A model generated the notes under the pieces. The model did no database searches and was not told the origin of the DNA. It saw nothing but the letters and a program-made list of their open reading frames with translations. Made by a program: the position numbers and the translations under genes. A stretch of 64,000 nucleotides of DNA. It comes from Spirosoma telluris. Lineage in GTDB: Bacteria > Bacteroidota > Bacteroidia > Cytophagales > Spirosomataceae. The DNA lies in assembly GCA_003259005.1 (NCBI GenBank), contig QLII01000001.1, forward strand, positions 496,001 through 560,000, in the 5' to 3' direction. This document shows, piece by piece, positions 1 through 8,542 of this stretch; the stretch's first letter is position 1, and each line of letters opens with the position of its first letter.

Positions 1-1085
1 AATTAGGTCGAGCTTTTCAAATAACGACTCCGAGCCAAATTCCGCCGTCAGTTCACAGCCGGTCAGGAGGTCTACATCGTAGTTGATCACAATCCCGTAG
101 GCGGCTTCCAGTTTTTTAAAAACGGCTACGACGGGAGTGTGGTCGAAAACGAGGGTTTGGGGCTGGCCCGTGGGTAGGGCCATCGGTTCGGGCAACGCTA
201 CTAGCGAACGTTCTAACTGGCGATCACTGGCTTGAAATGTTGCCTGCTGATTAGGGTGAGAATAAGCGCTGGTTCGCTGCTCCCCATTTCACCGAGTTTT
301 CCATTGGGAGGTGTCTTAAAAACCGATACCTTCCCCGTCCGAACAATCACCTTTGCTTCCTTGTCATTAGGATAGGCGCGGACAGTAAAGCTAGTACCCA
401 ACACTTGGGTAATCAGTTGATTCGTATACACCATAAAGGGCTGCTTAGGCCGACGGACGACGTCAAAAAAAGCTTCACCAACCAGGAAAACTTCTCGTTG
501 CCGGGCAGTAAACGTACGGGGGAAACGGAGCTGGCTCCCCTTGTAAAGGGTCACCTTACTCCCATCAGGCAAGCGGACTAACTGGCTGGCATTGCTACTA
601 TTGCGCACTTCCTGTAACGTTCCGGCTTGCTGCTCAACCGTATGTTGATATACGGCTAAAGGTGTAGTGGGTGTGCGCCAATAAAAAAAAACAATCGTTC
701 CTAGCCCAACCAGCGCAACGGCAGCTGCGATCCGCATCCAGTTTGTAAAACGTCTTTGTGGTTGTATCGGCTGTAGCTCGTCCAGATCCTGTGCTTTGTG
801 CCGGTTAATACGGATACGAGCGACCTCGCTGGCTAACTCCTCATCCGACAATTCCTCCTGCGACTGCTGCATCTGACTTACAAACTGACGGGCAGCCAGT
901 ACAATATCCACTTTATCCGGATTTGTCTGTAGCCATTCGTTCCAGAAGGCCTGATCGGCGGGCGAATTCTTCAGCACCCATTGCCGAAACCGGTCGTCCA
1001 GTACAAAGTCGTCAAACGTATAGGCTGTATAATCGGGCATAGAAGCGTCAGTAATTTCCCTGTTTACAAGCAAATAGACAGCCAT
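1..1085 (-). CDS. FecR-family anti-sigma factor, 3' end off window, one frameshift
   Basis: Inner-membrane anti-sigma/signal-transfer protein of the FecR family, paired with the ECF sigma gene upstream. Visible parts: a cytoplasmic N-terminal helical region (YTFDDFVLDDRFRQWVL), one membrane helix (AAAVALVGLGTIVFFYW) and the periplasmic FecR domain (VRLPDGSKVTLYKGSQLRF, VFLVGEAFFDV). The reading frame breaks at about 253-255, where GGG on the plus strand should be GGGG. Restoring one base turns LTLISRQ into the family motif LTPNQQATF and opens a C-terminal DUF4974-like part (FDHTPVVAVFKKLEAAYGIV) running to base 1. I favour ATG at 1085; ATG at 1040 and TTG at 1136 are in frame too. A TonB receptor usually follows such pairs and would lie outside the window. 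The family call is firm; the lesion is probably a sequencing error. Confidence 0.85.
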
Positions 1086-1152
1086 TTTCGTGGCATACTC
1101 TTTTTTGTAAATCTTTTTTGGATTTTGTTGGAGCAAAGATTGATTTCTTTAC

Positions 1153-1232
1153 TAACCCCTAAACGTATAATTGCAGCTGTCCAGATCGCTTACAAGCGAT
1201 CTGGACAGCTGCAATTATACGTTTAGGGGTTA
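1153..1232. repeat. 80-bp near-loopless perfect palindrome between sigma and FecR genes
   Basis: Arms 1153-1191 and 1194-1232 are exact reverse complements over 39 bp with a 2-nt centre (AC). The palindrome starts within a few bases of the sigma stop codon (1238) and ends 68 bp before the preferred FecR start. No T-run follows on the minus strand, so it is not a standard intrinsic terminator. It could attenuate or process the sigma/anti-sigma message or form a cruciform. Confidence 0.85.
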
Positions 1233-1237
1233 TTGGA

Positions 1238-1831
1238 TCAGGAAAATACGCGAATAGGCAGGATTGTCCGCAATTGCGTCATGGCTCGATAGAGAAAATT
1301 GGCAACCGTTTGTTTTTCAATATCCATTACCTGGGCAATATCATCATTGGTAAGGCCTTCGTAGAATTTTAGAAACACAACTTCCTGTTGCCGTTTCGGA
1401 AGCTGATCGACTGCCTGCCGAAGACTTTGCTCCGTCGAAACCAGCACTTCATCGGCAATCCACTTATGCTCGGCCGTTAATTCCTCCGTGACGATAGTTT
1501 CCAATTCCAGCAGTTCATCGGTGATGAATGGGCGAGCTGTTTCACGACGTATCCGACGAAATAAATTATTTCGAAATGCTTTAATCAGGTAAATTGTCAC
1601 GTATGGTGTTTCGACAATAACAGCCCGTTTGTTCCAAAGCTCTAAAAATAAGTCTTGTAGACAGTCTTTGATTAAATCGCGATCTTTAGTGAAACGTGTC
1701 GCATAGTTGAACAAAACACGGTATCGCGCCTGAACCAATTGATCGAAAGCCCGTTCATCATCCGATTTAAATCGAATCCAGAGCTGCGCCATTAGCTGTT
1801 CATCCGCCGGAATTGACTGTGAGCCCGCCAT
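1238..1831 (-). CDS. ECF RNA polymerase sigma factor (FecI/RpoE type)
   Basis: Extracytoplasmic-function sigma factor of 197 aa, normal length. Region 2 is seen as AFDQLVQARYRVLFNYATRF followed by IKDCLQDLFLELW (core-binding and -10 recognition). Region 4 is QLPKRQQEVVFLKFYEGLTNDDIAQVMDI followed by the helix KQTVANFLYRAMTQL (-35 recognition). It directs RNA polymerase to a small regulon, typically an outer-membrane uptake system, and is probably held inactive by the FecR protein encoded next on the same strand. The start ATG at 1831 precedes a non-conserved N-terminus of about 20 residues. Confidence 0.93.
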   Translation of the reverse strand: MAGSQSIPADEQLMAQLWIRFKSDDERAFDQLVQARYRVLFNYATRFTKDRDLIKDCLQDLFLELWNKRAVIVETPYVTIYLIKAFRNNLFRRIRRETARPFITDELLELETIVTEELTAEHKWIADEVLVSTEQSLRQAVDQLPKRQQEVVFLKFYEGLTNDDIAQVMDIEKQTVANFLYRAMTQLRTILPIRVFS

Positions 1832-2100
1832 AGTTGGTTAGTAAAAAAGTTGTATGAAATATTGATATCTTTAAAACACAAGTAGAACAAGCGATACAAA
1901 CAAAAAATCTGCTCAACACGCCCTTAGGTAAATTCACAATCTTGAAAAAATACCATTCAAACGTTAGCTAAATCAAAGCTGACAACTAGTTAAAGTCAAC
2001 CCTTCAGAACCTTTTCCTGAATATATTCTACTAAAATACTCTATAAGTACAAGATGTCAAGCTGTTTTTGGTTTAATACAGGCCTTAACAAAATATTATT

Positions 2101-2132
2101 TTATGCAAACGTTTCCGCAAACGTTTGCATAA
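2101..2132. promoter_or_regulatory. LacI/PurR-type operator-like palindrome
   Basis: TTATGCAAACGTTT and AAACGTTTGCATAA are perfect 14-bp arms around CCGC. The inner GCAAACGTTTGC (2117-2128) matches the core typical of LacI/GalR-family operators such as PurR boxes. The nearest genes are the sigma factor (start 1831) and tpx (start 2780), both hundreds of bases away, so its target is unclear. Confidence 0.5.
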
Positions 2133-2456
2133 TGAAATTATACTTCAAAAATATTAAATTTTTCTTAGTGAGATTGATAAGCTCAACCGCTGAATAGTTA
2201 GTGAATTTTCAATGTTAGATTGTTAGAAAAATTCTACTTTATCGATTATTGATACCGATTGAAAAATTGACCTGTAATCATCACAAACTCGCAGGGGAGA
2301 CTGTAGCTGATGCCAGGTTTATTCATCAGTCAGCACACTAGGGGCGGTAAGGCGTTGCAGATTTGTCTGCGGGGATTCGACCTGGACCACGGCACTGATA
2401 TTTGCCTGGCGGCCGAATGGATGCCGGTCAATAGGGCTTTGCATGCTCACGGGCAG

Positions 2457-2480
2457 GCGCGGTAGATTCGGTTGATACTG
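2457..2480 (+). repeat. Dispersed repeat, partial copy
   Basis: GCGCGGTAGATTCGGTTGAT matches the right end of the copies at 4088-4182 and 50493-50559. Only the terminal part is present here. Confidence 0.5.
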
Positions 2481-2516
2481 TCGCTTCTTTTGCTATTGAT
2501 TTTCAATATATTGGAC

Positions 2517-2596
2517 CTAAAAGAATCAACCGCGCGGGTGTCGGACGGCCGATGCCGCCCCGAGAAACAAAAGAATCTAGTTTGCTAAAGCACTAG
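2517..2596 (-). repeat. Dispersed repeat copy 1 (inverted)
   Basis: Read on the minus strand it begins CTAGTGCTTTAGCAAACTAG, passes through TCTCGGGGCGGCATCGGCC and ends CCGCGCGGTTGATTC. It aligns over its whole length with copy 2 (4088-4182), which lies in the opposite orientation on the far side of the tpx/membrane-protein block. Confidence 0.75.
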
Positions 2597-2718
2597 TAGC
2601 AGTTAATTTGCCAGCGGCAATGGAGAGGAACGGCGACTAAGTGCAGCATCATTCCACGGTCAACTTTTTCCCGAACGATAAACGATACACATTAACCCGT
2701 TCAGAAAAGTGTTGACCG

Positions 2719-2744
2719 TTGTCGGAATGGACCTACTACCTTTG
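2719..2744 (+). promoter_or_regulatory. Bacteroidota-type promoter for tpx
   Basis: TACCTTTG at 2737-2744 fits the -7 consensus TAnnTTTG. Candidate -33 TTG triplets are at 2719-2721 and 2712-2714. Transcription starting just downstream puts the ATG at 2780 inside the message and argues against the TTG at 2750 as the start codon. Confidence 0.6.
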
Positions 2745-2779
2745 TACATTTGAGGAATTACCATCAACTTATACATTTT

Positions 2780-3373
2780 ATGACTAGTATCAAAAACTTC
2801 ACTCACGCCTTTTATAGCTTATTTTTGGGACTTGCGGGTATATTCATTACAGGTATTTCGCTAGCACAAACGACAGGTACGGCCATTACCCTGGGTGGTA
2901 AAACAATTCATACCGTTGGTAAACTACCAGCGGTGGGAACTGCGGTCAAAGAGTTCACATTGACCGGCATTGATCTTAAGGATAACACGTTAGCCGATTA
3001 TAAGGGCAAATATGTGATCATGAATATTTTCCCAAGTGTAAACACCGGTGTTTGTTCCAAATCGGTACGGAAATTTAATGAGGATGCGGCTGGACTGAAA
3101 AATACAACCGTGCTCTGTATTTCTAAAGATCTGCCTTTTGCACAGAAAGCTTTTTGTGGTGCGGAAGGCATTAAAAATGTGGTGATGCTTTCTGATTTCA
3201 GAACTGATTTTGGCCATTCGTACGGGGTGCAAATTGCGGACGGACCGATGAAAGGTCTGTTAAGTCGTGCGGTAATCGTCGTAAATCCTGAAGGAAAAAT
3301 CGTCTACGAACAGCAAGTGCCGGAAATAGGACAAGAGCCTGATTACGCTGCGGCTATTGCTGCCATCAAGTAA
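2780..3373 (+). CDS. tpx: Exported thiol peroxidase (Tpx-type peroxiredoxin)
   Basis: Atypical 2-Cys peroxiredoxin reducing hydroperoxides with thioredoxin-type donors. The peroxidatic cysteine sits in NIFPSVNTGVCSKSVRKFN, and a resolving cysteine is in KAFCGAEGIKNV. The C-terminal GLLSRAVIVVNPEGKIVYEQ is also typical of Tpx. Unlike standard cytoplasmic Tpx it has a hydrophobic N-terminal signal sequence (FYSLFLGLAGIFITGISLAQ), so it probably acts in the periplasm. The ATG at 2780 is preferred because of the promoter just upstream. The family is certain; export is inferred from the N-terminus. Confidence 0.92.
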   Translation: MTSIKNFTHAFYSLFLGLAGIFITGISLAQTTGTAITLGGKTIHTVGKLPAVGTAVKEFTLTGIDLKDNTLADYKGKYVIMNIFPSVNTGVCSKSVRKFNEDAAGLKNTTVLCISKDLPFAQKAFCGAEGIKNVVMLSDFRTDFGHSYGVQIADGPMKGLLSRAVIVVNPEGKIVYEQQVPEIGQEPDYAAAIAAIK

Positions 3374-3612
3374 GGACTGTCTTAGTCTGAAAATGTATTG
3401 GAGGGTTTCGTGAACGATGGTCGAGTAGGAGAGAGGGAGATTAAGTTTACTGACTGTCACCCATAATCCGTAGCATAGGGGACTATAAACAGGTGAAAAA
3501 AATACCATATCCCAAATCAGTAGTTAATCATCTATTTTAACGAAACCTATAGCAATCTTTCCTCCAACCAGTAGTGCATTGGCTGGCTAATCAGTCTTCT
3601 TCAGCCAAGCCA

Positions 3613-4091
3613 ATGCTACGGACTTTGAGTCAGATTTATTTAACGCTCGTCCCCTTCTTGGCGGCTCTGTTCGCCTTTACAATTGGGCACATCAGCTACA
3701 CAATCTACCTGCCCATTGGGCTGATTAATGGGTGTCTGATGCTGCTAGTTGCCTGGGTACTGAGCTCAAATGCAATTCCTGGCAAGAATGAGGAATCCAA
3801 ACAACTCTCGTCTGTGCTTATTTGTTTCTCATTCCCTGGGCATTTATCGCCTTGTTTGGCAGCATGGGGCCACCACCGACCATAGCCCAAAGCTGGGTCG
3901 CTACCGCAACTGAACAGCAGATTCGTTATGCCATTTTGCTGGGCAGCGGTGTACTCTTCACCCTGGGATTTGCTTCATTGCGAAATCAATTAAAACGGGC
4001 AGGAGAGGATTTGTATTCCCAACTGGGGATGCTCTTAGTTCTCTTGGCGATGCCTTTGTTTATGCTCAATATGATCTATTGGGGCAGCTAG
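3613..4091 (+). CDS. Small integral membrane protein, one frameshift
   Basis: About 159 aa after repair, with four hydrophobic segments: LTLVPFLAALFAFTIGHI, LPIGLINGCLMLLVAWVL, VLILFLIPWAFIALFG and LGMLLVLLAMPLFMLNMIYW. The frame breaks at 3820-3823, where TTT should be TTTT; adding a T joins the two parts in the middle of the third helix. ATG at 3613 is preferred over GTG at 3574. I do not recognise the family. The gene follows tpx on the same strand but 240 bp away, so co-transcription is uncertain. Confidence 0.65.
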
Positions 4092-4182
4092 TGCTTTGCC
4101 AAAATAGATTCTATTGTTTCTCGGGGCGGCATCGGCCCGCAACGGCGGACCGTGTCCGACGCCCGCGCGGTTGATTCGGTTG
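4088..4182 (+). repeat. Dispersed repeat copy 2
   Basis: Starts CTAGTGCTTTGCCAAAATAG, contains TTTCTCGGGGCGGCATCGGC and ends CCCGCGCGGTTGATTCGG. Copy 1 lies inverted at 2517-2596 and a shorter copy is at 50493-50559. GC-rich self-complementary stretches suggest a folded REP- or MITE-like unit. Confidence 0.75.
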
Positions 4183-4901
4183 ATTATGTAGTAGTTGATT
4201 ATCAGTGCGATAGAATCAAGAGAATCTATAAAAACTAAATTGGACGAGTACTGGATACCGGAGGCCTTCAGGCTGTTCGTTGATTCGGCATCTCCCAAAC
4301 GCTCGGATCGGCACTTACCTCTTCGCGCCCTGTTTGCTTGGATAAGCTCCATGGAAGTGCCTTGATCTACCGTTTACGTGAACAATTTTTCAGGAAGAGA
4401 GGATGAGGTTGTACAGAAAAACAATCTGGTGGTACAGGCTGGCAATCCACGAGTACAGAGTAGGTAGCGATGCAACGTCAAGTGTCGTCAGGTGGTTCTC
4501 CTAGAAAAGCCAGAGTCAGGGAGACCTTTTTAATCATGCCACTCGAATAGGTACTGACCGGTTCGTTTACATAAGACGTCATAGCCATGCTTTCTAAAAG
4601 GATTTATAGCCGTATCAACCCTAGTCGAATGATTCACTATCGGATAAAGTCGGGTACTTGAAGCCGCTTTGGCTCGATTGAACTAACCAACTGTTCCTAC
4701 TGGAAAATAACCCTTTGGCAGCCTCCCAAACCCTGTCCATTTCTGAACAGGAGGTGTCCAGAAATGGACAAATAATCTTCCGTTAACGACAAAAAATAGC
4801 CATTTCTGAGCCTTCAGACAATTTTTGCTAATTTGGTCAGGTATTTGTACGACAAAGTCTATATTAATGTCGGGGATAATTCGTCTCAACCGCTTTTTTA
4901 T
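4183..4901. other. Intergenic region with a possible coding remnant
   Basis: At 4238-4405 (plus) a start-less frame reads LDEYWIPEAFRLFVDSAS and, after one shift near 4362, LIYRLREQFFRKRG before a stop. It has coding-like composition but I do not recognise it, and it is probably a gene fragment. The rest shows no gene apart from the inverted repeat at 4734-4770. Confidence 0.3.
4734..4770. promoter_or_regulatory. Inverted repeat upstream of PadR gene
   Basis: TGTCCATTTCTG (4734-4745) and CAGAAATGGACA (4759-4770) are perfect 12-bp arms 13 bp apart, about 130 bp before the PadR start. It may be an operator or the end of an upstream transcript. Confidence 0.35.
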
Positions 4902-5240
4902 ATGAAACGAGTATTTTTAGGTGAGTTGGAAGAGGTCGTTCTGCTGACTGTAGCCGCTCTACAGGAGTCTGCTTACTGTGCCTCAATCACGCAAACTATT
5001 GACCAGCAAATGGCACGTAGCATTTCCTTTCCGACTGTCCACACCACGCTGCAACGGCTAACCGAGAAGGGCTTTGTTTCCTCTCAGATGGGCGGAGCTA
5101 CTGCTGAGCGGGGAGGTCGCCAAAAACGCCTGTTTACAGTTACCTTGGCTGGGCAGCGGGCGCTGATCGAGTGTCGGGAGGTGCGCAGCCAGTTATGGAG
5201 GCAAATTCCACCTCAAATCGTACAGCTATGGGGCGCTTAA
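4902..5240 (+). CDS. PadR-family transcriptional regulator
   Basis: A 112-aa winged-helix protein: KRVFLGELEEVVLLTVAAL (helix 1), SITQTIDQQMARSISFPTVH (recognition region), TTLQRLTEKGFVSSQMG and the wing GGRQKRLFTVTLAGQRAL. PadR proteins of this short type commonly precede ABC permeases in Bacteroidota and probably control them. The ATG at 4902 opens the conserved domain directly; an earlier in-frame start at 4833 adds only unconserved residues. The 3' end overlaps the permease gene in another frame, indicating translational coupling. Confidence 0.9.
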   Translation: MKRVFLGELEEVVLLTVAALQESAYCASITQTIDQQMARSISFPTVHTTLQRLTEKGFVSSQMGGATAERGGRQKRLFTVTLAGQRALIECREVRSQLWRQIPPQIVQLWGA

Positions 5241-7915
5241 CTAAGGGTAAGGAGCGGTATGCCAAGCCGCCACGCTGGGCCGTCTGGTTGCTAAGCCGAT
5301 TCAGCCCGCCCGGCCTGGAAGACGAACTGCAGGGCGATTTACTGGAGATGTATACCTATTGGGTGAAGAGGATAGGCGTATCAAGGGCCCGTTGGCAGTA
5401 TGTACTGGCGGTTCTGCGGTTGATTCGCCCCTTAACCAGGAAGAGAACTAGCCAAGCATTCAATAATTCACAGTCAGAGTACTCAAACACGTTTACTGTA
5501 CAACCCGTTATGATCCGAAATTATCTTCTTATCGCCTGGCGTAACCTGAGAAAGAACCGAGCATACGCGTTCATTAATGTAGCGGGGCTGGCGCTTGGCA
5601 TGGGCTGTGCGCTGCTAATTTTCGCCCTGGTCCGCTATCATTACCAAACTGACCACCACCACCGGAATTTTGACCGGATCTATCAATTTACCTCCCGATT
5701 TTCATCACCTTCTGGTGAACTTAACATTCAGGGCATTCCCTATCCATTCGGACAGGCGGCCCGTACCGATTTCCCCGGTATTGAACGCGTGGCGATGCTG
5801 GAAGAGTGGTACGCACCCCTGGTAGCGGTGCCTGCCGCAAAAGGGATCGATAAGAAAATTAAAGATACGGGCTACAAGGGCGCATTTGTTGAACCAGCCT
5901 ATTTCAAGATTTTCGACTATACCTGGCTGGCGGGTGGGCCTGATGATCTGCGTCAACCAGGCACCGTCGTAATGAGCGCTGATATGGCCCGCAAATGCTT
6001 CGGTACGACAACCCGCGTTGTTGGCCGGGTCGTCCGGCTGGATGCCCGTATTCCAGCTCGCGTAGTTGGTGTATTCGCCGACTACCGGGACGATACCGAT
6101 CTGGCTTACTCAATCATGGCCTCCTGGGGATCGCTTAAAGAGCATCTCGGTGCCCGCCCTGAAGATGAACCCTTTGACAACACTAATGGAAGTACCCATT
6201 GTTTTGCCCTGTTCAACGACCGCTTCACCGTCACGGACTGGAACAGGAGTATGCTATCGTTCATCAAGAAATACAATCCGAAGCAAATTAAAGGGACGTC
6301 CTATCCAGCCATACCGTTCAGCACCATGCATTTATCGCCCGAATATGGTGGGGTCAGCCGGGGGTTGTTACTGTCGCTGGCCTTGATTGGCCTGCTGCTG
6401 GTGGGTACGGCGTGTATCAATTTTGTGAATCTTGCCACGGCACAGGCACTCAACCGGGCCCGGGAGGTAGGTGTTCGAAAGGTTTTGGGTAGTACCAAAA
6501 TTCAGCTGTTCTGGCAATTCATGGGCGAAACGACATTGATTGTGTGCATTGCCTTTATGTTGGCCGGAGGGCTGTTTCGGTACGGTCAGATACTGGCACA
6601 CACCTACCTACATGGGCCATTCCGGTTTACATTTTACTTTTCCCTCTCCGTGATCGGATGGTTAACCGGGCTGGTAGCAACGGTTATTCTGCTATCGGGC
6701 CTGTATCCGGCGCTGGTCATGGCGGGTTTTCGTCCCGTGGTAGCTCTGGCGGGACGGCTCACCCTACAGCATGCAGGTGGATTCTCACTTCGACGAGGCC
6801 TGGTCGTGACCCAGTTCGCCATTTCACAGATACTGATCATCGGATTGATTGTGGTGGCCAGTCAACTCAGTTACGTTCGGACGAAGGATCTGGGCTTTCG
6901 AAAGGATGCTATTCTGACTGTGAGTCTGCCCAACACTCCAATGCAGGATCTGAGCAAAATGAGTACGTTTCGTAACCTGGCTACTGCCCTGCCCGATGTA
7001 GGCCAGTTTAGCTACTCAATGGGAGGCCCTCCTCAGTCTGGCTGGACCAGCCAAATGAAGGTTCGCTTCGACACCCGCCCGAACGAAGAACCGTACGGAC
7101 CCCAACAGACCTGGATTGATGCCGATTACGTTGGCCTTTACGATCTCAAATTAGTGGCCGGACGTAACCTACAACCTGCTGATACAGCCCGCGAAGCACT
7201 CGTTAATGAGACATTTATGCATCAGCTGGGCTTCAGCCGACCGGCGGAAGTATTGGGTAAGTTCTTACATAAAGAGGGTATGGCACCCCTGGAAATTGTG
7301 GGTGTGTTAAAAGACTACAATCAGTTGGATCTCAAACAGCGGATTAATCCACTCTTTCTAACCACGCTCGCCAGTGGTTTCTACTCGGCCAATATTCAAC
7401 TGAATTCGGCTAATTACAGCCGAGCGTTGACTCAGTTAGAACAGGTATACAACCAGGTGTATGCCGACAGTTTTTTTGAGCCCTCGTTTGTGGAGAAGCA
7501 GATTCAACAAGCCTATCAGCAGGAACAGACGATGGGAAGGCTGATTAACTTTTTTGCCGGAATTGCTCTACTCATTGGCTGTATGGGCTTATATGGACTG
7601 GTTTTGTTCATGATCGTACAGCGAAGGAAGGAGGTTGGCGTGCGTAAAGTATTAGGGGCTACTACAGGCAGTATTCTGTGGCTGTTCAGTCGGGAGTTTG
7701 TGCGGCTGATTGGCATGGCTTTCGTCCTGGCTGCCCCCGTGGCGTGGTGGGTGATGAAGGGCTGGTTGAACAATTTTGCGTATAAAATTTCGCTTAGCCC
7801 GCTCATTTTTCTGATGGCCTTGCTGGCCACGGGCGTTGTAGCGCTGTTAACCGTAAGTTTCCAGGCCCTCAAAGCATCCCTGATGAATCCGGTAAAATGC
7901 CTTCGGTCAGAGTGA
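5195..7915 (+). CDS. FtsX-like ABC transporter permease with prefix domain
   Basis: Large permease of about 906 aa. An N-terminal cytoplasmic prefix (PPRWAVWLLSRFSPPGLEDELQ) precedes two MacB/FtsX modules, each a membrane helix, a periplasmic domain and a three-helix FtsX block. Helices are visible at YAFINVAGLALGMGCALLIF, LLLSLALIGLLLVGTACINF, LLIGCMGLYGLVLFMIV and elsewhere. The repeated signature (EVGVRKVLGSTKIQLFWQF, EVGVRKVLGATTGSILWLF) marks both FtsX modules. It probably works with a separate ATPase in export or mechanotransmission. ATG 5195 follows GGGAGG at 5176-5181; GTG 5171 and ATG 5228 are alternatives. The gene overlaps the PadR gene. Confidence 0.92.
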   Translation: MEANSTSNRTAMGRLTKGKERYAKPPRWAVWLLSRFSPPGLEDELQGDLLEMYTYWVKRIGVSRARWQYVLAVLRLIRPLTRKRTSQAFNNSQSEYSNTFTVQPVMIRNYLLIAWRNLRKNRAYAFINVAGLALGMGCALLIFALVRYHYQTDHHHRNFDRIYQFTSRFSSPSGELNIQGIPYPFGQAARTDFPGIERVAMLEEWYAPLVAVPAAKGIDKKIKDTGYKGAFVEPAYFKIFDYTWLAGGPDDLRQPGTVVMSADMARKCFGTTTRVVGRVVRLDARIPARVVGVFADYRDDTDLAYSIMASWGSLKEHLGARPEDEPFDNTNGSTHCFALFNDRFTVTDWNRSMLSFIKKYNPKQIKGTSYPAIPFSTMHLSPEYGGVSRGLLLSLALIGLLLVGTACINFVNLATAQALNRAREVGVRKVLGSTKIQLFWQFMGETTLIVCIAFMLAGGLFRYGQILAHTYLHGPFRFTFYFSLSVIGWLTGLVATVILLSGLYPALVMAGFRPVVALAGRLTLQHAGGFSLRRGLVVTQFAISQILIIGLIVVASQLSYVRTKDLGFRKDAILTVSLPNTPMQDLSKMSTFRNLATALPDVGQFSYSMGGPPQSGWTSQMKVRFDTRPNEEPYGPQQTWIDADYVGLYDLKLVAGRNLQPADTAREALVNETFMHQLGFSRPAEVLGKFLHKEGMAPLEIVGVLKDYNQLDLKQRINPLFLTTLASGFYSANIQLNSANYSRALTQLEQVYNQVYADSFFEPSFVEKQIQQAYQQEQTMGRLINFFAGIALLIGCMGLYGLVLFMIVQRRKEVGVRKVLGATTGSILWLFSREFVRLIGMAFVLAAPVAWWVMKGWLNNFAYKISLSPLIFLMALLATGVVALLTVSFQALKASLMNPVKCLRSE

Positions 7916-7957
7916 GATGCGGCCCGTTCAAAAGCAAATGTGGACGGGCCGCATCTC
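7914..7957. terminator. Bidirectional hairpin terminator between convergent genes
   Basis: GAGATGCGGCCCGT (7914-7927) pairs perfectly with ACGGGCCGCATCTC (7944-7957). It overlaps the stop codons of the permease (plus) and of the hypothetical gene (minus). Confidence 0.75.
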
Positions 7958-8542
7958 CAAGTCTATTTGCGATGGATTGGCTAGGGCTAACAAAGATTCT
8001 AACCGGCCCGTAAGCTGAGTATGATCAATTATGGACTTACTCATCTGCTTCTTCAACGAAACAATTTGAGACTGATAATTTCTGAGAAGATGAGATCGAC
8101 TCGGTAAGGATGGTATCATAGCCCACTGATGACACACATCGAGTTGGTTCAGCGATTGGGTTTGTTGAGCCATCCACGTTTCACTGAATTGGATTTGCTG
8201 CAACAACTGATCGATATGCTCTTGAGTCAGATCCAACTTAGCAACTGGGGACTTAGGAGCCGATTTATTAACGCGCCGTTTTTTTGACAAGGGTTTCGGT
8301 AAAAGGGCTTGCCAAACTTGTTCCAGTTCGTGGATGTTTTTGGAAAAAGGAACTCCGTTAAAGGCAGCTACAGGCAGCTCGGTGACCGTCTCTCTTTCAA
8401 TTAAATGGATACTGATCAGTTTATTGTCCTGTTGAGAACAAACGTAATTGATGAAATCTAAGCCCGCTTCTAATGAAAATGGATAAAGGGAAAAACTTTT
8501 GATCCCTTTTTGTCTATGGTATACCGTAAAAAGAAGAATCAT
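7928..8542 (-). CDS. Hypothetical protein, 204 aa
   Basis: I do not recognise this protein. There is no signal peptide or membrane helix. The N-terminal half (residues 1-75) looks like a small alpha/beta domain (LLFTVYHRQKGIKSF, LISIHLIERETVTELP). A basic linker (LSKKRRVNKSAPKSP) follows, then a mostly helical second half rich in Gln and Leu (LTQEHIDQLLQQIQFSETWM, LRNYQSQIVSLKKQMSKSII) that could form a coiled coil. The gene stands alone between the permease and the photosensory operon and converges on the permease across a shared hairpin. Confidence 0.6.
   Translation of the reverse strand: MILLFTVYHRQKGIKSFSLYPFSLEAGLDFINYVCSQQDNKLISIHLIERETVTELPVAAFNGVPFSKNIHELEQVWQALLPKPLSKKRRVNKSAPKSPVAKLDLTQEHIDQLLQQIQFSETWMAQQTQSLNQLDVCHQWAMIPSLPSRSHLLRNYQSQIVSLKKQMSKSIIDHTQLTGRLESLLALANPSQIDLEMRPVHICF

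Larger units (their letters stand above)
1832..2718. other. Long intergenic region with operator-like palindrome and repeats
   Basis: AT-rich spacer between divergent sigma and peroxidase genes. It holds the palindrome at 2101-2132 and dispersed-repeat copies at 2457-2480 and 2517-2596. A 52-codon open frame starting at 2310 (plus) shows no recognisable motif and is not called. Confidence 0.6.

Noticed and set aside
1153..1232. Intrinsic terminator interpretation of the long palindrome
   Set aside because: Arms are much too long and no T-run follows on either strand.
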